Origin: Candidatus Elusimicrobium euhamitermitis
GTDB taxonomy: Bacteria; Elusimicrobiota; Elusimicrobia; Elusimicrobiales; Elusimicrobiaceae
Reading direction: 5' to 3'
DNA length: 10,268 bases
Assembly (NCBI GenBank): GCA_031254225.1
Contig: JAIRUU010000117.1
Location: 1 to 10,268 of the forward strand
Made by a program: the position numbers and the translations under genes. Shown here piece after piece: positions 6,111 through 10,268 of the stretch (its first letter is position 1; every line of letters begins with the position of its first letter). The notes beneath the pieces were generated by a model that saw only the letters and a list, made by a program, of their open reading frames with translations, had not been told where the DNA came from and made no database searches.

Positions 6111-6126
6111 ATTAACGGAGGAGTAT

Positions 6127-7140
6127 ATGGCAATTAAAGTTGGTATTAACGGCTTCGGCCGTATAGGCAGATTAGTTTTCAGAGCGGCGGTAAACAGGAA
6201 GGATATTGAAGTAGTCGGCATAAACGATTTGCTCAGCGTTGACTACATGGCTTATATGCTTAAATATGACACCATGCACGGCAGGTTTAACGGCACGGTG
6301 GAAGCCGACGTTAAAAACAGCACGCTTACCGTAAACGGTAAAAAAATCCGCGTAACCGCGGCCAAAGATCCGGCGGAACTTAAATGGAACGAAGTCGGCG
6401 CGGAATACGTGCTTGAATCAACGGGTTTATTTTTAGATAAAGAAAAATGCGCGGCGCACATCAAAGCCGGCGCGAAATATGTCGTAATGTCCGCTCCGTC
6501 AAAAGACGATACTCCCATGTTCGTCTGCGGCGTGAACGAAAAATCTTACGTCAAAGGCACGCAGTTTGTTTCCAACGCTTCCTGCACCACCAACTGCCTG
6601 GCGCCCATAGCAAAAGTTTTGCATGACAAATGGGGCATTAAAGACGGTCTTATGACGACCGTGCACTCCACCACCGCCACGCAGAAAACCGTTGACGGCC
6701 CGTCCTCCAAAGACTGGAGAGGCGGCAGAGCCGCGAGCGGCAATATTATACCGTCGTCCACCGGCGCGGCGAAAGCCGTGGGCAAAGTTATCCCCACCCT
6801 CAACGGCAAGCTGACCGGAATGTCTTTCCGCGTGCCGACGCTGGACGTTTCCGTCGTTGACTTAACCGTCAACCTCGCCAAACCCGCCGCCTACAAAGAC
6901 ATCTGCGCGGAAATGAAACGCGCGTCAGAGAACGAAATGAAAGGCATTTTGGGCTACACGGAAGAAGAAGTTGTTTCGTCAGATTATTTGGGCTGCCCGC
7001 TTACGTCAATTTTTGACGCCAAAGCCGGTATAGCATTGACGGACACTTTCGTCAAAGTAGTTTCCTGGTACGATAACGAAGTCGGATATTCCAATAAATG
7101 TCTGGACCTTATCGTCCACATGGCCTCAGTCAATAAATAA
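6127..7140 (+). CDS. gap: Glyceraldehyde-3-phosphate dehydrogenase
   Basis: This 337-aa glycolytic enzyme oxidises glyceraldehyde 3-phosphate to 1,3-bisphosphoglycerate with NAD+ and phosphate. The Rossmann motif GINGFGRIGR spans 6-15, and D34 in INDL indicates preference for NAD over NADP. The catalytic centre is SNASCTTNC with nucleophile C153; its base partner is H180 in TTVHSTTATQK. Further family blocks are RAASGNIIPSSTGAAKAVG, LTGMSFRVPT and the C-terminal SWYDNEVGYSNK. Length is standard and no key residue is missing. The ATG at 6127 has GGAGGAG just upstream. It has its own terminator at 7155-7187 and is followed by the decayed toxin pair and then pgk, the next enzyme of the pathway. 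In many bacteria gap and pgk are directly adjacent, so the toxin pair probably entered between them. Confidence 0.98.
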   Translation: MAIKVGINGFGRIGRLVFRAAVNRKDIEVVGINDLLSVDYMAYMLKYDTMHGRFNGTVEADVKNSTLTVNGKKIRVTAAKDPAELKWNEVGAEYVLESTGLFLDKEKCAAHIKAGAKYVVMSAPSKDDTPMFVCGVNEKSYVKGTQFVSNASCTTNCLAPIAKVLHDKWGIKDGLMTTVHSTTATQKTVDGPSSKDWRGGRAASGNIIPSSTGAAKAVGKVIPTLNGKLTGMSFRVPTLDVSVVDLTVNLAKPAAYKDICAEMKRASENEMKGILGYTEEEVVSSDYLGCPLTSIFDAKAGIALTDTFVKVVSWYDNEVGYSNKCLDLIVHMASVNK

Positions 7141-7154
7141 GTTTAATAACAGAA

Positions 7155-7187
7155 AAAGCCCACGCCGTACGGCGCGGGCTTTTTTAT
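7155..7187 (+). terminator. Rho-independent terminator after gap
   Basis: GCCC-A-CGCC (7158-7166) pairs with GGCG-C-GGGC (7171-7179), with one A/C mismatch and a GTAC loop, and runs into TTTTTTATTT. It ends the gap transcript before the toxin remnant. Confidence 0.9.
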
Positions 7188-7188
7188 T

Positions 7189-7197
7189 TGCTAGAAT
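7189..7197 (+). promoter_or_regulatory. Extended -10 promoter of the toxin-antitoxin remnant
   Basis: TGCTAGAAT fits TGnTATAAT with one mismatch in the hexamer. The start point would be about 7204, essentially on the ATG at 7205, so the mRNA would be leaderless. The -35 zone falls in the gap terminator. Confidence 0.5.
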
Positions 7198-7204
7198 AAT
7201 CTTA

Positions 7205-7583
7205 ATGGCTAAAAAATTTTATATTTTAACTGGCGCAAACGGCAGTGGAAAGCGCTCTCTCCGGCAACAACCATATCAAAACCGTTAAAAAAGCAAAAAA
7301 ACTGGGATATAAAATAATAATTTTGTATATTTTTGTGGACAATCCTGAAATCTGCCTGGACAGAATACGCATACGTGTTCTAAACGGCGGTCATGACGTT
7401 CCGGCGGAAGATGTAAAAAGGCGTTTTACAAGAAGTAAAATAAATTTTTGGAACATATATAAGAATATTTCAGATGAATGGATTTTATTTTATAACGGCG
7501 GCAAACAGGTGTTTCCGGTCGCAAAAAATTCAGATATAATTAATGAAGAACTTTTTAGCAAGTTTTTAGAGAGTGTAAAATGA
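7205..7583 (+). pseudogene. Broken zeta-toxin-like P-loop ATPase (COG4185 type), internal deletion
   Basis: The N-terminal frame from ATG 7205 reads MAKKFYILTGANGSGK, a Walker A loop at 10-16 typical of zeta-like small kinases, then turns to nonsense and stops at 7288. From about 7248 another frame carries the rest of the same family: ESALSG (family ETTLSG), KKAKKLGYKIIILYIFVDNPE, RIRVLNGGHDVPAEDVKRRF and NIYKNISDEWILFYNGG, ending at TGA 7583. In intact members the two parts are, from my memory of the family, separated by roughly 60-70 residues. Here they are joined at GGAAAG, so both the segment and the frame are lost. A GTG at 7245 could start a 112-aa product, but it lacks the P-loop and should be inactive. 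Family members are thought to phosphorylate cell-wall sugar precursors or act as toxins. The gene overlaps its small partner by ATGA and is AT-rich compared with gap and pgk. Confidence 0.8.
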
Positions 7584-7753
7584 CTTTTTTAGAAAGAATG
7601 ACCTTAATCGCAAACCGCGCGGTAAAAAAAGCCCAAGATAACAACCGGCGCAAAGGCCTGCCTAACGTATATTCCATAGACGGTAAAATAATTTACGTTC
7701 TACCAAACGGTAAAATTACTACAAAATATAATTTCAAAAAAATTAAAAAGTAA
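7580..7753 (+). CDS. Small antitoxin-like partner of the zeta-type toxin (57 aa)
   Basis: This intact 57-aa, Lys/Arg/Asn-rich basic protein starts at an ATG that overlaps the stop of the broken toxin gene (ATGA) and ends at TAA 7753. An N-terminal helix (MTFLERMTLIANRAVKKAQ) is followed by NNRRKGLPNVYSIDGKIIYV and LPNGKITTKYN. I recognise this NRxxGIPNVYSxxGKIxYxLPDGxITT pattern from short proteins next to COG4185-type ATPases, where they are presumed antitoxins; that recall is from memory. Coupling to the toxin frame and the terminator right after it fit a two-gene toxin-antitoxin unit. With the toxin deleted it would now be an orphan. Translation depends on coupling or a weak site, because no clear Shine-Dalgarno sequence precedes it. 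Confidence 0.72.
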   Translation: MTFLERMTLIANRAVKKAQDNNRRKGLPNVYSIDGKIIYVLPNGKITTKYNFKKIKK

Positions 7754-7770
7754 TCCCGCCGTGATTTTTA

Positions 7771-7796
7771 GCCGCGCTTAACAGCGCGGCTTTTTT
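7771..7796 (+). terminator. Rho-independent terminator after the antitoxin-like gene
   Basis: A perfect 8-bp stem GCCGCGCT (7771-7778) / AGCGCGGC (7783-7790) with loop TAAC is followed by TTTTTT. Confidence 0.93.
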
Positions 7797-7802
7797 GCAT
7801 TT

Positions 7803-7811
7803 TGATATAAT
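7803..7811 (+). promoter_or_regulatory. Extended -10 promoter of pgk
   Basis: TGATATAAT is a perfect TGnTATAAT extended -10. The position of a -35 box falls in the preceding terminator stem and does not match consensus, so the extended element probably carries promoter recognition. Transcription should start near 7818. Confidence 0.65.
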
Positions 7812-7813
7812 AT

Positions 7814-7833
7814 AGATGTTACGATACACATCT
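7814..7833 (+). other. Small leader hairpin before pgk
   Basis: AGATGT (7814-7819) can pair with ACATCT (7828-7833) around an 8-nt loop, right at the predicted mRNA 5' end and before the AGAGG binding site (7837-7841). It could be an mRNA 5' stabiliser or an operator. With a 6-bp stem, chance is possible. Confidence 0.3.
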
Positions 7834-7846
7834 AAAAGAGGTAAAT

Positions 7847-9046
7847 ATGGAACTTAAAAATATTAAAAAAATGCAGGATTTGGACCTTAAAAACAAAACC
7901 GTTCTCGCGCGCGTTGACTACAACGTGCCGCTGGAAAACGGCGTCGTTTCAAACAACAAACGCATTACCGCGACGGAAAAAACGATTAAATATCTTTTGG
8001 ACAATAATTGCAAAATAGTTCTCATGGCCCACCTCGGCCGCCCGAAAGGCAAAGTTAACCCGGAATTTTCTTTAAAACCCGTGGCGCCGGAAGTTGAAAA
8101 AGTGTTCGGCGTAAAAGTTCACTTTGCGTCAGACTGCATAGGGAAACCCGCGCAGGACGCTATCAAAGCGGCTAAAAATAAAGAAATAGTCCTTTTGGAA
8201 AATCTGCGCTTTCACCCTGAAGAAGAAGCCAATGACGCAAACTTTGCCAAAGAGCTTGCCAAGAACGGAGAGGTTTTTGTGCAGGAAGCTTTCGGCACAG
8301 TGCACCGCGCGCACGCAAGCACCAGCGCGATTGCAAAACTGCTGCCCGGCGGCATAGGTTTTCTCGTGCAGAAAGAAGTTGAATTTTTGGGCGACGCGCT
8401 GGCTAATCCCAAACGCCCGTTCGCCGCGATAATCGGCGGCGCGAAAGTGTCTGACAAAATTATGGTTTTAAACGCGCTCATTGACAAAGTGAACGTGCTT
8501 GTTATAGGCGGCGGCATGGCTTACACTTTCCTAAAAGCCCAGGGTTTTACGACGGGCAAATCTTTGATGGAAGCTGATAAAATTGAGGAAGCCAAAGGCG
8601 TCCTTGCCAAAGCAAAAAAGAAAGGCGTTGAAGTTTTGCTGCCCGTTGACCACGTTTGCAGCGCGGAATTTTCCAACGACACGCCCGTCATGACCACAAA
8701 AGACGCCAACGTGCCGGACGGCCAGATGGGCCTTGATATAGGCCCCAAAACCGTGCAGCTGTTTGACAAAAAACTTTTGGAATGCAAAACGATATTCTGG
8801 AACGGCCCCGTCGGCGCTTTTGAAATGAGCAACTTTGAAAAGGGCTCGTTTGCCGTGGCCAAAACCATGGCGGAAGCGACCAAAAAAGGCGCGGTTACGA
8901 TTATCGGCGGCGGGGACTCTTTAAACGTCCTCAAAAAAGCCAAAATGAAAACTTCCGAAATGAGCCACTGCTCCACCGGCGGCGGCGCAAGCATGGAATT
9001 TGTGGAAGGCCAGGAACTGCCGGGCCTTACCGCTTTAGCTAAATAA
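7847..9046 (+). CDS. pgk: Phosphoglycerate kinase
   Basis: This 399-aa glycolytic enzyme transfers the phosphate of 1,3-bisphosphoglycerate, the product of the upstream gap enzyme, to ADP. N-domain substrate-binding blocks are ARVDYNVP at 21-28 (D24, N26; the usual Phe is Tyr25), MAHLGRPKG, LLENLRFHPEE and VQEAFGTVHRAHAS. C-domain nucleotide blocks are IIGGAKVSDKI, VIGGGMAYTFLKAQG, FWNGPVGAFE, TIIGGGDS and the Gly-rich CSTGGGASMEF. Length is normal for bacterial PGK. The ATG at 7847 is chosen because AGAGG lies five bases upstream; a second in-frame ATG at 7871 would lose conserved length. It is a single-gene unit with its own extended -10 promoter and a strong terminator at 9057-9093. Confidence 0.98.
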   Translation: MELKNIKKMQDLDLKNKTVLARVDYNVPLENGVVSNNKRITATEKTIKYLLDNNCKIVLMAHLGRPKGKVNPEFSLKPVAPEVEKVFGVKVHFASDCIGKPAQDAIKAAKNKEIVLLENLRFHPEEEANDANFAKELAKNGEVFVQEAFGTVHRAHASTSAIAKLLPGGIGFLVQKEVEFLGDALANPKRPFAAIIGGAKVSDKIMVLNALIDKVNVLVIGGGMAYTFLKAQGFTTGKSLMEADKIEEAKGVLAKAKKKGVEVLLPVDHVCSAEFSNDTPVMTTKDANVPDGQMGLDIGPKTVQLFDKKLLECKTIFWNGPVGAFEMSNFEKGSFAVAKTMAEATKKGAVTIIGGGDSLNVLKKAKMKTSEMSHCSTGGGASMEFVEGQELPGLTALAK

Positions 9047-9056
9047 GTTTTATGAC

Positions 9057-9093
9057 AAAAAACCGCCGGCTGACACAGCCGGCGGTTTTTTTT
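9057..9093 (+). terminator. Strong rho-independent terminator after pgk
   Basis: A perfect 12-bp stem AACCGCCGGCTG (9061-9072) / CAGCCGGCGGTT (9076-9087) with loop ACA is flanked by A and T runs. It is the longest hairpin in the window. Confidence 0.95.
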
Positions 9094-9112
9094 AGGCTTG
9101 GAAAAAGCATGC

Positions 9113-9142
9113 TTGCAAAATTGACAAAAAATATAGTACAGT
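9113..9142 (+). promoter_or_regulatory. Candidate promoter for the mutarotase-like gene
   Basis: TTGCAA (9113-9118), an 18-bp spacer and TACAGT (9137-9142) make a weak sigma70-like pair, with a predicted start only a few bases before the ATG at 9154. A perfect TTGACA at 9121 has no good -10 at normal spacing. Confidence 0.35.
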
Positions 9143-9153
9143 GGTCTGTAGAT

Positions 9154-10101
9154 ATGAAACAAGCCTCTTTTAAAAATCTCCATAGCGTTATTTTAGAAAA
9201 TGACCTTATTAAAACGGAATTTATTCCGTCTTACGGCTGTAAAATGGTTTCCCTTCTTGATAAAAAAACAGGAAGGGAATTTTTATATCAGACTCTTGAT
9301 AAAACATTGAAAATCCCCCCCTACGGCGCGGCTTTCAGCGATTACGACTCCAGCGGGTACGACGAAGTTTTCCCGTCCATTGACCGCTGTCCTTACCCGG
9401 GCAAAGAAAATATTATTATACCGGACCACGGCGAAATCTGGGCGCTGCCGTGGACGATAACAGAAACCGAAGAAAACGGTTTTACCGCCGAAGTCAAAAG
9501 TCCTAAACTGCCTTATACTTTTACAAGAGAAGCCGCCCTCAAAAACAATAAAGTTGAATTCCGCTACACCGTCAGAAACATTTCAGAAACCGAAAATTTT
9601 AAATTTATCTGGGCTCTGCACGCGCTTTTGCAGTGCACGCCCAAAACAAAAATTTTAACCCCGCCGCAGCTTGACAAAATTATGACGGTTGAACATTCCA
9701 CCCAGACATTAGGCCCGTGGGGAACAATACACTCTTATCCGAAGACAAAATCCGTACACGGCAAAAGAATTGACATGTCCGCCGTGCAGCCCCCCGCCGC
9801 GCGCAACTGCGAAAAATTTTATTTTTTACAAAAAAATACTGAAGGCTGGTGCGGCGTAAAACATGAAGACACCGGCGACACTTTAATTTACCGCTGCGAC
9901 GCTTTGCAGGTACCGTACCTCGGCGTTTGGAAAACCCAGGGCGGCTACCGCGGGGATTATAACATAGCGCTTGAGCCCTGCACCGGCGTTTACGACGATT
10001 TGTACGTAGGCAATAAAATCAGAAAAATAAGTGAAATACGTCCTCTGCAGTCATACAGCTGGAACTTAAGTTTCGCCGTCAACGAGCAAATACCATTGTA
10101 A
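9154..10101 (+). CDS. Galactose-mutarotase-like (aldose epimerase fold) protein
   Basis: This 315-aa cytoplasmic protein appears to have the beta-sandwich fold of aldose 1-epimerases. It opens with LENDLIKTEFIPSYGCKMVSLLDKKTGREFLYQ-type strands, in which a conserved Gly and the DKKTGREFL turn are typical. Candidate catalytic residues match the mutarotase His/His/Glu set: H92 in PDHGEIW, H156 in WALHALL, and E274 in ALEPCTG. Sequence is otherwise divergent and the sugar is unknown; a role in anomer interconversion is inference. The ATG at 9154 is chosen because upstream in-frame Mets at 9109 and 9052 lie beside or within the pgk terminator and would add residues with no family match. No Shine-Dalgarno sequence is visible. 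Ten bases after its stop begins a sodium:solute symporter gene, so the two probably act together on an imported sugar. Confidence 0.75.
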   Translation: MKQASFKNLHSVILENDLIKTEFIPSYGCKMVSLLDKKTGREFLYQTLDKTLKIPPYGAAFSDYDSSGYDEVFPSIDRCPYPGKENIIIPDHGEIWALPWTITETEENGFTAEVKSPKLPYTFTREAALKNNKVEFRYTVRNISETENFKFIWALHALLQCTPKTKILTPPQLDKIMTVEHSTQTLGPWGTIHSYPKTKSVHGKRIDMSAVQPPAARNCEKFYFLQKNTEGWCGVKHEDTGDTLIYRCDALQVPYLGVWKTQGGYRGDYNIALEPCTGVYDDLYVGNKIRKISEIRPLQSYSWNLSFAVNEQIPL

Positions 10102-10111
10102 TAGGAGAATT

Positions 10112-10268
10112 ATGTTCATATCACTGTTAGCGTTTGTTGTTTTCACTTTGTCCGTGCTTGCTTTGGCTTATTATAAAACCAAACACGCAAACACCGGCAC
10201 GGAAGAAGGTTATTTCCTCGCCGGACGCGGCCTTGTGGGCTGGGTTATAGCGGCGTCTTTGCTGCTTA
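10112..10268 (+). CDS. Sodium:solute symporter (SSS family), N-terminal part, cut by window end
   Basis: The first 52 residues are visible. A hydrophobic helix (FISLLAFVVFTLSVLALAYY) is followed by a short polar loop and EEGYFLAGRGLVGWVIAASLL. The GYFLAGR motif before the second hydrophobic stretch is the mark of the SSS (SSF) family, which couples uptake of sugars, organic acids or amino acids to sodium. AGGAG at 10103-10107 gives a good start at ATG 10112, ten bases after the mutarotase-like gene. A sugar substrate is suggested only by that neighbour. Confidence 0.85.
   Translation, partial: MFISLLAFVVFTLSVLALAYYKTKHANTGTEEGYFLAGRGLVGWVIAASLLL

Noticed and set aside
6014..6126. Possible riboswitch or attenuator ahead of gap
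   Set aside because: The hairpin present is a simple terminator of the upstream lipoprotein gene, and the remaining about 60 bp are A/T-rich without structure.
9121..9126. Perfect TTGACA as the -35 box of the mutarotase-like gene
   Set aside because: No acceptable -10 hexamer occurs 16-18 bp downstream; the TTGCAA/TACAGT pair is slightly better, though still weak.
9052..9153. N-terminal extension of the mutarotase-like protein from ATG 9052 or 9109
   Set aside because: The first lies in the pgk terminator hairpin and the second just after its T-tract. The added residues do not fit the family, and the candidate promoter lies downstream of both.
8521..9183. Leftward open frame of 220 codons opposite pgk
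   Set aside because: It is antisense to conserved PGK motifs and starts beyond the pgk terminator; long antisense frames are common opposite such codon-biased genes.

Overview
The window looks like a chromosomal stretch from a Gram-negative bacterium of roughly mid GC content. Coding sequence is GC-leaning with many GCG/GCC/GGC codons, while the short intergenic gaps are very A/T-rich. An Elusimicrobiota-like origin is my best guess from the style of the proteins, but this is inference only. Most genes are housekeeping genes packed in short operons. A heptosyltransferase-type enzyme and two small lipoproteins point to an outer membrane.

Layout. Positions 1-256 hold the 3' end of an unidentified Cys-rich protein. 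It shares a bidirectional terminator with a leftward two-gene surface-polysaccharide unit (GT9 glycosyltransferase, then membrane-anchored polysaccharide deacetylase). A divergent region at 2165-2356 carries a degenerate, possibly transposed repeat and a strong sigma70-type promoter. That promoter drives a rightward operon, rnhB - yraN - purine nucleoside phosphorylase, in which consecutive genes overlap by ATGA. A cloverleaf-like inverted repeat of the widespread TGTCATCCTGAGC type (4164-4258) lies just before a TPR lipoprotein. That gene converges on, and overlaps, folP (dihydropteroate synthase, leftward). A second small lipoprotein diverges from folP.

From 6127 come gap (GAPDH) and pgk (phosphoglycerate kinase), consecutive enzymes of lower glycolysis. 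They are separated by an AT-rich remnant of a toxin-antitoxin-like pair. The zeta/COG4185-type toxin is broken by an internal deletion that joins its P-loop to its middle domain out of frame. The 57-aa partner downstream is intact. The window ends with a mutarotase-like protein followed by the start of a sodium:solute symporter, probably a sugar uptake and isomer-handling pair.

Transcription is organised tightly. Strong hairpin terminators follow the 5669 lipoprotein, gap, the toxin remnant pair and pgk, and a new promoter, often an extended -10 (TGnTATAAT-like), follows almost at once. Several starts lack a Shine-Dalgarno sequence. The points most worth a second look are the decayed toxin with retained partner, the two repeat elements and the SD-less starts. 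I see no wholly new multi-gene system; the window is mostly ordinary core genome.
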